The translations under genes were made by a program, and so were the position numbers. Below are positions 1 through 9,114 of a DNA stretch of 17,997 bases, in pieces; position 1 is the first letter of the stretch, and each line of letters begins with the position of its first letter. Location: the NCBI GenBank assembly GCA_964390365.1, contig CAYMHW010000046.1:1-17997 (forward strand), given 5' to 3'. This stretch comes from JALQTD01 sp964390365 (GTDB taxonomy: Bacteria; Bacteroidota; Bacteroidia; Flavobacteriales_D; Sanyastnellaceae). Under the pieces are notes generated by a model. The model made no database searches. It saw only the letters and a program-made list of their open reading frames with translations, and had not been told where the DNA came from.

Positions 1-3000
1 CGGTCGCTCACATAGCGCTGGGAAACGCCGTTGAATCCGACCTCGACATCGAGGAGGGCATCGGGTTTGGGCTGGAAAACCTCCCCGAGGGTGTTCAATC
101 CGAAGGCAATTTCTTGCGTGGACCGCCAATCGGTTCCGAGCGCTTCTGCCAACTCGCGACCGAGTTGCGTGGCCGACTCCCGCTCGCCACAACGGTGCAG
201 GGCCTCGACCCACATGGCCAAATCCCGCACGGAGCTGCCGAACGTGTAATACCGGTGGGGGTCGTCGCCGTTCGGCTGCGCGCATTGGCCGATGAGTTCC
301 TTCGCCAACCGCGATTCCCCCGCCGCCGCATACGCCGCCGCGAGCGTGAACCGCGCCCGATTGGAAAGGTTGGAACGGTTCATCAACCGCGTCATCGCCC
401 CGAGTTCCGGCTGCTGAGCCAGCGCGAGGACGTACAGCCGATACGCTTGGGTCTGGTCGCTGCTTCCCTCGTGCGCCGTCCAATTCCGCGCTGCCTTCCG
501 CTCGTGTGCCAAGTGCGATTTCAGCATGCCCGCAGGCAGCTCAAACCCGCGTTCTTGCGCAGAGACTAAGAAATGCCCGACGTAGGTGGACGCCCATTCA
601 TGTGCGACCGTGCTCGAAGGCCAATACCGGAACCCACCATCCGCCAATTGCCGCGTGCGCAACCCATTCAACGCGGCCACCACGTGCTCACGAGCCGAGG
701 CGGCTTGCTCCGCATCCAGCTCCATCCAATCGCCCATGTTGAGCTGAGCGAAGCCCCTCGACGTGATTTGTTCCGTGCAGCCGTGCGGGTAACCCAACAG
801 GTACTCCAAGCGCTCGCTGAGGCGAAGGCTGGGCAGCTGGCTGATTTCGACCACTGCGCCGTTGCTCGTCGGAATGCCCATCGGCTCGAGCTCCGTTTCA
901 AAGCGACCGGCATCGAGGAAGGTGGTGGTGCTCCAGTGCTCCTTCGAGAGCGGATGCCGGACCACCACGCGTTGGGCGTCCGTACTGGTGAGTCCTGCGG
1001 CCTGAGCCGTTGCGGTGAACGTGGCGGTGCCGACCGCGCGCTGCACCTTGCCTCGAAAGTACAGGGTTTGCTGGCCCTCTTCGAGGAACCGAACGGTTTG
1101 TCTTTCCGACTCCAATTTCACCAAGTCGTTGGATTGGACCTTGACCTCCACCGTTCCCAGGTTCTCCTTCATGGCAAAAACCGTCACCGGCAACACCACC
1201 GTTTCCTCGGGAGCGAGTTGCCGTGGAACCGTCAGCTGGGCCATCAGGTCCTGCTTGACGCGGACGTTCGCTTCGGCACTTCCGGAGGCCCGATCTGCGT
1301 TTGCAGCCACGACCATGACCCGGACATTTCCGATGTAATTCGCGATCGGAAGGGTGTGCGTCCGCTGCTCTCCGGCCCCGAGCGTGAAGGGCCCCAAATG
1401 CGTGACCACCGATTTGAACCGGTCGGAATTGTCCTCTTGCTCCCGCAACAGCGCAGCATCGCCGCCCACCGCAAGCACCCGCTCAAGCCGCCCGCCGAAC
1501 GCATTCATGACCCATTCGTACAGGTCCCACGTCCGCACGCCCAGCGCCTGGCGCTTGCTGAACGCCGCATGCGGGTCGGGGGTCTTGAAGTTCGTGAGGC
1601 CCAACAGGCCTTCATCGACCACCGCCAAGGTGTACTCCATCGGGGCGCCAGAACCTTCTCGCACTGCCACCTCGAGGGTGCTGTTGGGCTTGATTTCATC
1701 CGGCACCGTCAACTCCACTTCGAGCAAGCGATCGGGGTCGATCACCTCGATGGGAGCGATGCCGTAGAGCCGAAGGGGCAGGTCGTTGCTTTTTCCATCG
1801 AAGGGCTGGATGATCATCGCATGGGCATAGATCGTCGGGGACATCTCCGCGGTGAGCGGGAAGCGGACGGTGGTCGTGCCTTGGTCGGTATCGAGGATTT
1901 GGTCCCAAACCTGATCCCGTCCATTCTCCAAACTCAGGAGCAATCGCCCGCCCACCGCGCTGGGCACCTTCAACGTAACCGTCTCCCCGACTTCGTAGCG
2001 CTCCTTGTCGAAACTCAAGGAAATGACGCCCGCCCCTTCCTCGCTGGCCCGATTGGAGCGGTCCCGATCGCTCGACCAATCGAAGTAACCGTAAGCATTC
2101 GTTCGATGGCTTCCCTCCAAGTCCGTCACCACCACCATCACACGCCCCCAATCCTCATCGTCCACCTGCAGGCCTGCACGGCCTTGTCCATTCCTCAACT
2201 CGACCTCCTTGGACGAAATCAACCGCATGGCATCGGAGTTCAAATAGGTGGACTGGCCGTTGCGCCGGCTCCACCACCAGTTCCACGTCAAGGCATAAAC
2301 GTCCACTTGAACGCGCCCCGGAGCCAAGCGCCCCTTCGCATCCACCCGAACCAGCCCGACTTCGTGCAATTCGTTCGTATTCAACCAACCGCGGTCGCCT
2401 TCAACGGGCATTTGGATGCCGACATAGGCGGCGTGCGGGTGCAGCGGAAGGGTGTTCGACGCCACGCTGAATCGGCCACTCGGCTCGTACACGCGCGTGT
2501 ACCCCTTGAACAGCAAGGGACCGGGTTGCTCCTCCATGTTGCCGAGTGGGATCGTGGCGGTGGTTTGGCCCAAACCGTTCAACTCGCCTTCCGCCAACAC
2601 CTCATCCCCCAAAAGCCCCACCTCCTGGAGGTCGTTGAAGAAGTCGAAACTCGGCCAATCCTCCTTGAACGCCGCGGCATCGCGGACCAACGAGCCCTTG
2701 ATTTCGTACCGAAGATGCGGGGCCTTCGCGCCGGTCAGCCACTCCGCGCTCAGCCGAGCGTCGGCGCTTCGGTTTTCCACCTTGAGGAAGCCGTCCTGGG
2801 GGGCCTCGAGGCGCACGTCAAGGCGATTCGGCTGAATGGACTCGATGGACAGCGACTTGCTGAACGTTTTCGACCCGACCACCAACTCGGCTCGGTAACG
2901 GCCCGTAACCGCCTCGCGATCGAGGGAAAACCCGAGGTTGAACATGCTGCCTTGGCCGCGGGTCAAGACCTTGCGCTGAACGAGTTGATTCGACGGGGAG

Positions 3001-4904
3001 TAAATGTTGAGGACCAACGGGTGGTTCGGCGGAAGCGGATTGTGCGAATCTTCGAGGATGGCGTCGAGGTGAATCGAATCACCCGGGCGCCAAATCCCGC
3101 GCTCCGCATACAGGAAGGCCTGGATGCCATCTTCCACGTGCTCGCCCCCGACTTCGAACGCGGAAACGGACAAGCTCGCCCCGCGATCGAGTTTCAGGTA
3201 CGCCCTCTGGTTTCCGACCGACGCGACCGCGAGGAAGGGGCTGCCGTCGAGGGGGAGGCTGGCTTTTCCTGATGCGTCGGTGGTTGTGCGGGCCATGGTT
3301 TGGCCTTGATAATTGCGGAACTCCACTTCCGCACCCGCCTGTGGAGCCCCTGAACTCAGGTCGCTGACGTAGGCGTGCCACGCATCACCGCCGCTTTTTA
3401 CGATGAGGCCCACATTGGACACGAGGACGTTCTTGTAGGCCTTCCTGCTCGCCGTGTAGTAACTGACGTGGCAGGGATTGTCGCGCTCGCTGTACCGATA
3501 GCCGGGTACCCTCCACGGGTCCCAATAGTCCTCGTAGAACACGTCGGGATCGGGCGCCTCCACTTCCGGATCTTCCGGGTTTTCTGCGCACGGGTATTGG
3601 CTGTAGGAAGGGCGAAAGCTGAGCTCGAGGCGGTAGATGGCGCCGGGTTCCCGTTGCACGATTTGGTCCAAATCCAGCCCAAAATTCTTCCAACGGCCAC
3701 CCTCCATCCCATCGAGTTCCATCCGCCGCTCGGCAATCGGACGCGCGACACTGCGCAACGCATCGTCGCCCGAAATGGAATTCTCCTGAAAAAACTGCAG
3801 GACGTTGTTCTCGTAAATTTGATACACCCGCACATCGATGGCGCGCAGGTTCACCGCGGAAATCGGCACGACGGCATCGCCGGTGCCCGCCACGATGTTG
3901 CCCGAAGAAGCGAACCGGACCGCGGGCTTTTCCGCGTTGAAAAACACGCTTCCGTTGCAATCCATGCTCAACGCCTCGCCCCGAGAACTCCGAAGTCCTT
4001 GAGCAACCCGGAACGACACATGGCCTACGAGCGGTTCGGCAGGGCGCAACGTCACGAGGGTGCCACTGACCTCCACGTCTTCCACGTCTACCCCGTTGAT
4101 TTGGAACATGCCTTCGAAGCGCTGCCGCGTGGCCACCGGGCTGGAAAAGAACAGCCGGAGGTCTTGATTCGGCAACTGGGAAGCGAGTTGGTCCAGGAGC
4201 CGGAAATCGCTGATCGATGGCAAAATCAACGTATCCAACGGCTCCCCGCGGTCCGTCACCACGAACCGCTGCTCGTCCGCCAACCGCCTCATAGAATCCA
4301 CGTTCATCGTGAACACCTTCGCCCCGGCATCGCTTTCCCATTGAATGCGGTCCGCATCGATGCCTTCAATGGCAATCCGCTTGGACACCTCCTCGATGGT
4401 GCTGACGTCATTCGCAAGCAGGGTGGTCTGCAGTCGATTCCACGTGAAATCCGCTTGAGAGTATGGATGCAGCCGATATTCGCGGAGTTCGAAGCCCTGC
4501 TCAATGGTCTGCACGTTGAAGGCCAAATCCCGAAAAGCCGCCGGCACCTCCTTCAACTTCCCCAAATGAAACGTCACCTCATAAAGCGTTCCTGACGCCA
4601 GGGGCGGATCCGGCAAAAACGCCAACGTGTTGCTCGACTTCCAAACCACCTTGCCCTCAGCAGCGGGCTTGAACGAAAAAACCTCCTCCTCCAATTCCGT
4701 TCCCGGCTCAATCCCCAACGCCAAATCCTCAACGAGCCGAACCACCACTTCACCGCTTGCCGAAACGATGCCCGCCGTGTGCTCAAGCACGTACGCCTGC
4801 GCGGCCGGGTCCATGTCCCTTAATTCACCCGTTGATTCGGTGCAAGAAATCAAAAAGAAAAAGAGTCCCGCAACAAGGGACAACGGCAAGGAACATGTTT
4901 TCAT
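1..4904 (-). CDS. Alpha-2-macroglobulin family lipoprotein (3' end outside window)
   Basis: This is a periplasmic protease-trap protein of the bacterial alpha-2-macroglobulin family. The frame is open from the ATG at 4904 to the left edge: 1634 codons are visible and the C terminus is missing. Residues 1-21 form a lipoprotein signal ending in LISC, so Cys21 is probably lipidated. An MG2-type strand with WRPGD starts at residue 605. A bait-region-type domain begins near residue 960, and the family motif VVDEG ends at residue 1099. The alpha-2-macroglobulin core lies around residue 1160. The thioester motif GCTEQ has Cys1376 and Gln1379 (bases 768-782), within YPHGCTEQ, so covalent capture of proteases looks possible. 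An acidic stretch lies between Cys439 and Cys478 and may be closed by a disulfide. In many bacteria such genes neighbour pbpC; whether that holds here lies outside the window. No clear promoter was found between it and rpmH. Family assignment is secure; the protease target is unknown. Confidence 0.95.
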   Translation of the reverse strand, partial: MKTCSLPLSLVAGLFFFLISCTESTGELRDMDPAAQAYVLEHTAGIVSASGEVVVRLVEDLALGIEPGTELEEEVFSFKPAAEGKVVWKSSNTLAFLPDPPLASGTLYEVTFHLGKLKEVPAAFRDLAFNVQTIEQGFELREYRLHPYSQADFTWNRLQTTLLANDVSTIEEVSKRIAIEGIDADRIQWESDAGAKVFTMNVDSMRRLADEQRFVVTDRGEPLDTLILPSISDFRLLDQLASQLPNQDLRLFFSSPVATRQRFEGMFQINGVDVEDVEVSGTLVTLRPAEPLVGHVSFRVAQGLRSSRGEALSMDCNGSVFFNAEKPAVRFASSGNIVAGTGDAVVPISAVNLRAIDVRVYQIYENNVLQFFQENSISGDDALRSVARPIAERRMELDGMEGGRWKNFGLDLDQIVQREPGAIYRLELSFRPSYSQYPCAENPEDPEVEAPDPDVFYEDYWDPWRVPGYRYSERDNPCHVSYYTASRKAYKNVLVSNVGLIVKSGGDAWHAYVSDLSSGAPQAGAEVEFRNYQGQTMARTTTDASGKASLPLDGSPFLAVASVGNQRAYLKLDRGASLSVSAFEVGGEHVEDGIQAFLYAERGIWRPGDSIHLDAILEDSHNPLPPNHPLVLNIYSPSNQLVQRKVLTRGQGSMFNLGFSLDREAVTGRYRAELVVGSKTFSKSLSIESIQPNRLDVRLEAPQDGFLKVENRSADARLSAEWLTGAKAPHLRYEIKGSLVRDAAAFKEDWPSFDFFNDLQEVGLLGDEVLAEGELNGLGQTTATIPLGNMEEQPGPLLFKGYTRVYEPSGRFSVASNTLPLHPHAAYVGIQMPVEGDRGWLNTNELHEVGLVRVDAKGRLAPGRVQVDVYALTWNWWWSRRNGQSTYLNSDAMRLISSKEVELRNGQGRAGLQVDDEDWGRVMVVVTDLEGSHRTNAYGYFDWSSDRDRSNRASEEGAGVISLSFDKERYEVGETVTLKVPSAVGGRLLLSLENGRDQVWDQILDTDQGTTTVRFPLTAEMSPTIYAHAMIIQPFDGKSNDLPLRLYGIAPIEVIDPDRLLEVELTVPDEIKPNSTLEVAVREGSGAPMEYTLAVVDEGLLGLTNFKTPDPHAAFSKRQALGVRTWDLYEWVMNAFGGRLERVLAVGGDAALLREQEDNSDRFKSVVTHLGPFTLGAGEQRTHTLPIANYIGNVRVMVVAANADRASGSAEANVRVKQDLMAQLTVPRQLAPEETVVLPVTVFAMKENLGTVEVKVQSNDLVKLESERQTVRFLEEGQQTLYFRGKVQRAVGTATFTATAQAAGLTSTDAQRVVVRHPLSKEHWSTTTFLDAGRFETELEPMGIPTSNGAVVEISQLPSLRLSERLEYLLGYPHGCTEQITSRGFAQLNMGDWMELDAEQAASAREHVVAALNGLRTRQLADGGFRYWPSSTVAHEWASTYVGHFLVSAQERGFELPAGMLKSHLAHERKAARNWTAHEGSSDQTQAYRLYVLALAQQPELGAMTRLMNRSNLSNRARFTLAAAYAAAGESRLAKELIGQCAQPNGDDPHRYYTFGSSVRDLAMWVEALHRCGERESATQLGRELAEALGTDWRSTQEIAFGLNTLGEVFQPKPDALLDVEVGFNGVSQRYVSD

Positions 4905-5017
4905 CAGGTCGAGTGGATTCGGGTCTTGAGCGCCGGCATATTAACTGCAAATCCTCGATGATGTTGCGTGTTCACGTGGATTTTTTTTGAATACCAATCC
5001 CCGGTTTCAACGCACGA

Positions 5018-5047
5018 AAAAAGGGACCCGGATTCGGGTCCCTTTTT
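5018..5047 (-). terminator. Intrinsic terminator of rpmH
   Basis: A perfect 13-base-pair inverted repeat pairs 5018-5030 with 5035-5047 around a four-base loop. The core is GGGACCCG/CGGGTCCC, flanked by an A run on one side and a T run on the other. Read on the minus strand it lies about 50 bases after the rpmH stop and ends in a run of T. It would also look like a terminator on the plus strand, but no plus-strand gene reads into it. It should isolate rpmH from the macroglobulin gene downstream. Confidence 0.9.
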
Positions 5048-5094
5048 CAGGTTGGTCGTGTTCAATGCCTGTGGAGCGCGATGCCCCTTGCAGC

Positions 5095-5262
5095 TTAACG
5101 CTCGATGCCCTTGTGGCGGCGCTCGCTGCTCACCGTGAGCTTCTTGCGGCCCTTGCGGCGACGTGAAGCCAATACGTTGCGGCCGTTGGCAGAGGCCATG
5201 CGCTTGCGGAAGCCATGCTTGTTGCGGCGTTTCCGTACGGAGGGCTGGAATGTCCTTTTCAT
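5095..5262 (-). CDS. rpmH: 50S ribosomal protein L34
   Basis: This 55-residue, strongly basic protein of the large ribosomal subunit starts MKRTFQPS and continues with KRRNKHGFRKRM, the diagnostic L34 sequence. It ends with GRKKLTVSSERRHKG and a short tail. The length is close to that of other L34 proteins. The ATG at 5262 is the only start that gives the conserved N terminus. The gene has a near-consensus Bacteroidota promoter at 5312-5342 and a strong terminator at 5018-5047, so it appears to be monocistronic. The usual partner rnpA is not next to it; the next gene on this strand is the unrelated macroglobulin gene. Confidence 0.97.
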   Translation of the reverse strand: MKRTFQPSVRKRRNKHGFRKRMASANGRNVLASRRRKGRKKLTVSSERRHKGIER

Positions 5263-5311
5263 ATCGAGCTGTTTCTACCGGCCACGGCGTTCTTTTCCGT
5301 TTTCGGGAGGG

Positions 5312-5342
5312 CAAAGATAGACGAAGTTTTCACGAATACCAA
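5312..5342 (-). promoter_or_regulatory. Bacteroidota-type promoter of rpmH
   Basis: On the minus strand, TTG at 5342-5340 is followed by 20 bases and then TATCTTTG at 5319-5312. This matches the Bacteroidota primary sigma factor pattern (-33 TTG, -7 TAnnTTTG). It predicts a 5' leader of roughly 40-45 bases before the rpmH start. Confidence 0.85.
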
Positions 5343-5360
5343 AACCCGAATGTGAATTTC

Positions 5361-5387
5361 TTTTCCCGTCCCCGCGTTGGGGGAAAA
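5361..5387. repeat. Inverted repeat between two divergent promoters
   Basis: TTTTCCC at 5361-5367 is the exact reverse complement of GGGAAAA at 5381-5387, and C and G runs inside the loop can extend the pairing. It lies midway between the rpmH promoter and the ABC exporter promoter. It could be an operator serving one or both genes. Chance in a region rich in C and G runs cannot be excluded. Confidence 0.4.
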
Positions 5388-5404
5388 TCAGCGGCAACCG
5401 CGCG

Positions 5405-5434
5405 TTCGGGCGCTGCAAAGGTCGCCTAATTTTG
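5405..5434 (+). promoter_or_regulatory. Probable promoter of the ABC exporter gene
   Basis: TAATTTTG at 5427-5434 fits the Bacteroidota -7 box TAnnTTTG exactly. The -33 position holds only TTC (5405-5407, 19 bases upstream), a weak match. The box ends four bases before the ATG at 5439, so the transcript may begin at or next to the start codon. Confidence 0.6.
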
Positions 5435-5438
5435 CACC

Positions 5439-7337
5439 ATGGCAAGGCACCAACCCGATCCCGACGGCAAGAAATTCGAATGGAAGAACTGGTCGCGGGT
5501 CAAGCGCGTCGGCCGCTACCTCCGCCCTTACGCGTGGGGGTACGCCGTCGGCATCCTCATCATCTCCGTCAGCAGCGTCCTGACGCTCTTCGTCACCCGC
5601 ATGTGGGGGCAGCTCGGGGGCGTGGGCGTCAGCGGGGAAGCGAGCGCCGGGCCGGACATGCTCGGGGGGTTGGGCATCAACATGGGGGATTTGCAGGCGA
5701 TTGGGTGGGCGATTTTGGCCATCCTCGGCGTGCAAGCGGTGCTCAGCTTCATCCGCGTTTACCTGTTCGCCCACATGACGGAGAACATGATGCTCGCGAT
5801 GCGGCGGGATGCGTTCCAAGCCGTGGTGAGCCTGCCGATGTCCTATTATGACACGCACAGTGTGGGCGACTTGAACAGCCGGATTTCGTCGGACATCACG
5901 GCCGTTCAGGATGTGTTCACCACGACGTTGGCGGAGTTGTTGCGCCAAATCATCATCGTCATCGGAGGCATCGCTGCCCTCCTCTACTTCTCGGTCCACC
6001 TCACCCTGCTGATGCTGGGGACGCTGCCGGTGATGATCTTGGCCGCGATCGGGTTTGGCCGGTTCATCCGCAAGCTCTCGAAGCGGACCCAGGACCAAGT
6101 CGCGGCCTCCAACAGCATCGTGCAGGAATCCCTGACCGGCATGGTGAGCGTCAAGAGCTTTGCGAACGAGGCGCTCGAAATCCTGCGGTACCTCGCGAGC
6201 ATTCGGGAGATCCGGACGTTGGCGATGCGCGGGGCGATTTGGCGCGGGGCCTTCGCGTCGTTCATCATCCTGTTCATCTTCGGGGCGATCACGCTCGTCA
6301 TCTTCCGCGGGGCCGATTTGATGGCCCAAGGCGGGCTGGCGTCTGAGCACTTCTTCACGTTCCTGCTCATGACCGGCCTGGTGGCGGGCTCGATCGGCGG
6401 GTTGGCGGCGCAGTTCAGTGCGCTGCAGCGGGGGTTGGGGGCCATCGACACGTTGATGGACCTGCTGCACGAAGAGCGGGAGCCCGTTCGGACGGCGACG
6501 GAATTGCCTGCGACCGGCAGCGAGGCGGAGCACCCGAGCGATTTGGAAGGGGCGGCGCGGGATTGGCTGCAACCGGCTTCGGTGCCGAAGATGAAGGGCG
6601 AAGTGACCTTCGACGGCGTGGCGTTCCATTACCCGAACCGCGCGGACGTGCCGGTGCTGCGCAACCTGAACCTGCGCATCGCGGCGGGCGAGCAGGTGGC
6701 GCTCGTCGGCCCCTCAGGAGCGGGCAAATCCACCATCGCCTCCCTCCTCCTGCGTTTCCACGCGCCCACCGCGGGCACCATCTCTGTGGACGGCAAGCCC
6801 CTTTCCGACTACCCGTTGACGAGCTACCGTCAACGCATCGCTTACGTGCCGCAGGAGGTCATCCTCTTCGGCGGGGACATCCGCTCGAACATTGCCTACG
6901 GCAAGCCCGGGGCGACGGATGCCGAAATCGAGGCGGCGGCGCAGCAGGCGAACGCACACGACTTCATCCTCGGCTTTCCCGAGGGCTACGCCACCCTCGT
7001 CGGCGACCGCGGCGTGCAGCTCAGCGGCGGCCAGCGGCAGCGGATTGCCATCGCGCGGGCGATTTTGCGCGATCCGGATTTGCTCCTCCTCGATGAAGCC
7101 ACGAGCGCGCTGGACACGGCGTCCGAGAAGGAAGTCCAAATCGCACTCGAGCGCCTCATGGCCGGCCGCTCGAGCCTCGTCATCGCGCACCGCCTCTCCA
7201 CGATCCGGCACGCCGACCGCATCGCCGTCCTGAGCGACGGGGCGGTCGCCGAAGAGGGCACCCACGAGGAACTGATGGCGGCGGGGGGGCTGTACCGGAA
7301 TTTGGTCGAGAACCAAGAACTCATCAGCAATTCCTGA
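5439..7337 (+). CDS. ABC exporter, fused permease and ATPase (MsbA/BmrA-like)
   Basis: This 632-residue half-transporter should act as a dimer in the inner membrane, exporting lipid, drug or another hydrophobic substrate. Residues about 30-345 are the transmembrane domain, starting with a helix at about 33-52. A glycine-rich loop at about 57-82 follows the first helix. A hydrophilic linker at about 347-384 leads into the ATPase domain. The ATPase has an aromatic A-loop Tyr398, Walker A GPSGAGKS (424-431, Lys430), signature LSGGQ (528-532), Walker B LLLLDE with Asp552 and catalytic Glu553, and the switch His584 in AHRLS. All catalytic residues are intact, and the length is typical. The next in-frame Met is residue 55, inside the permease domain, so the ATG at 5439 is the credible start. 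The substrate cannot be read from the sequence; MsbA-like lipid export and drug export are both possible. Confidence 0.95.
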   Translation: MARHQPDPDGKKFEWKNWSRVKRVGRYLRPYAWGYAVGILIISVSSVLTLFVTRMWGQLGGVGVSGEASAGPDMLGGLGINMGDLQAIGWAILAILGVQAVLSFIRVYLFAHMTENMMLAMRRDAFQAVVSLPMSYYDTHSVGDLNSRISSDITAVQDVFTTTLAELLRQIIIVIGGIAALLYFSVHLTLLMLGTLPVMILAAIGFGRFIRKLSKRTQDQVAASNSIVQESLTGMVSVKSFANEALEILRYLASIREIRTLAMRGAIWRGAFASFIILFIFGAITLVIFRGADLMAQGGLASEHFFTFLLMTGLVAGSIGGLAAQFSALQRGLGAIDTLMDLLHEEREPVRTATELPATGSEAEHPSDLEGAARDWLQPASVPKMKGEVTFDGVAFHYPNRADVPVLRNLNLRIAAGEQVALVGPSGAGKSTIASLLLRFHAPTAGTISVDGKPLSDYPLTSYRQRIAYVPQEVILFGGDIRSNIAYGKPGATDAEIEAAAQQANAHDFILGFPEGYATLVGDRGVQLSGGQRQRIAIARAILRDPDLLLLDEATSALDTASEKEVQIALERLMAGRSSLVIAHRLSTIRHADRIAVLSDGAVAEEGTHEELMAAGGLYRNLVENQELISNS

Positions 7338-7408
7338 CCCAAGGACCCGCGCAGATTGATTAACTTGCAACGGGTGGGATTCGCCATCCATTTGCAAAAA
7401 GACATTTC

Positions 7409-8490
<1,082 letters not shown>

Positions 8491-8494
<4 letters not shown>

Positions 8495-9060
8495 ACGGAT
8501 ACGCGAAGGGACTTCAGCAATACCGGGCGGCGCTGGCCGACGTCGATGCGGCGCGGCAGGCGTGGCCCGAAGTGCGGGCGTTGTTGCAGCGCACGTTGCA
8601 CGCGATCGGATCGGCGGAGCAGTTGGCTTGGGAAGTGCAGGTGAACGACGTGTTCACACATCGGGAATCGGTGATCGCCACGCTGGGCCGGCGCCCTTCG
8701 CCCTTTCAATACAATCCCGAATCGCCGCTCAATCAGGTGATGAAGAACGACCAGGTGCTGCACAAGGAGCATGGCACGCTGGTGTTTTCCCAGATGACGA
8801 ACGGGCGGGTGGCGGCTTGGATTCAGTTTCCCCAGTGCGAGCAATTTGCCAGCGAGTCGGATGAAACCACGCGGGTGCTGGGCATCGGTGGTGCCGAGGA
8901 TTGGGACGAAGCCCGCATCCACCGGGTTGTGGGCGCGTTTTTCGAGGCGTTGGCGCATTGGGAATTGGACACGCAAGCCACGGATTCGCCTGCGCCGGTG
9001 GGCTTTCAAATCAACCGAAATGAAGCGCCGCCTGTGAACAGCGCGGAGTCGCAGGAGTAA
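8491..9060 (+). CDS. Hypothetical protein coupled to gmd
   Basis: I do not recognise this 189-residue protein. It has no signal peptide or membrane segment and appears cytoplasmic. An N-terminal helical part (about 1-55) is followed by a mixed region with several Phe, Trp and Gln residues (about 55-165), and then a polar tail rich in Pro, Ser, Asn and Glu that looks disordered. It contains one cysteine, in FPQCEQF. The start ATG overlaps the gmd stop as ATGA, which suggests translational coupling and a shared transcript. Codon use resembles the neighbours and the frame is intact, so it is very probably a real gene. A link to sugar-nucleotide metabolism is only a guess from position. Confidence 0.8.
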
Positions 9061-9086
9061 TTATACACTAGGAATTGGTCGTGATT

Positions 9087-9107
9087 ATATGCGATTTTGT
9101 CGTATAT
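9087..9107. repeat. Dyad upstream of the small secreted protein gene
   Basis: ATATGCGA at 9087-9094 and TCGTATAT at 9100-9107 form an eight-base inverted repeat with one mismatch (a G-T wobble in RNA) around TTTTG. It lies in an AT-rich pocket that contrasts with the GC-rich surroundings and overlaps the putative -7 box at 9103-9110. It is a candidate operator. It is too AT-rich and lacks the following T run expected of a terminator. Confidence 0.4.
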
Positions 9108-9110
9108 TTA
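9103..9110 (+). promoter_or_regulatory. Possible -7 box of the small secreted protein gene
   Basis: TATATTTA matches TAnnTTTG except for the last base and ends four bases before the ATG at 9115. That is the same spacing as at the ABC exporter gene. No well-spaced -33 TTG is present; the nearest (9075-9077) is 25 bases away. The call is weak. Confidence 0.35.
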
Positions 9111-9114
9111 TATC

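Noticed and set aside
573..3272. A plus-strand open frame of 899 codons
   Set aside because: It is antisense to the macroglobulin gene, whose frame has the lipobox, WRPGD and GCTEQ motifs. The plus-strand translation is rich in His, Arg, Pro and Gln with no recognisable domain, as expected of a shadow frame in GC-rich DNA.
4905..5017. Search for a promoter of the macroglobulin gene
   Set aside because: The stretch contains a run of eight A on the minus strand and AT-rich patches, but no TTG and TAnnTTTG pair with proper spacing. No promoter could be supported.
5388..6629. A minus-strand open frame of 413 codons
   Set aside because: It is antisense to the ABC exporter and very rich in Arg, Asp, His and Pro. 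It also covers the exporter promoter region. No domain is recognisable.
7365..7397. Two TTGCAA copies flanking the segment upstream of gmd
   Set aside because: TTGCAA is a short self-complementary hexamer, and the intervening bases do not pair well. Two copies could arise by chance, so it was not called an operator.
9097..9114. In-frame TTG start for the secreted protein, adding six residues
   Set aside because: It lies inside the dyad and the possible promoter box, and puts a Tyr/Ile stretch before the signal peptide. ATG 9115 gives a normal signal peptide.
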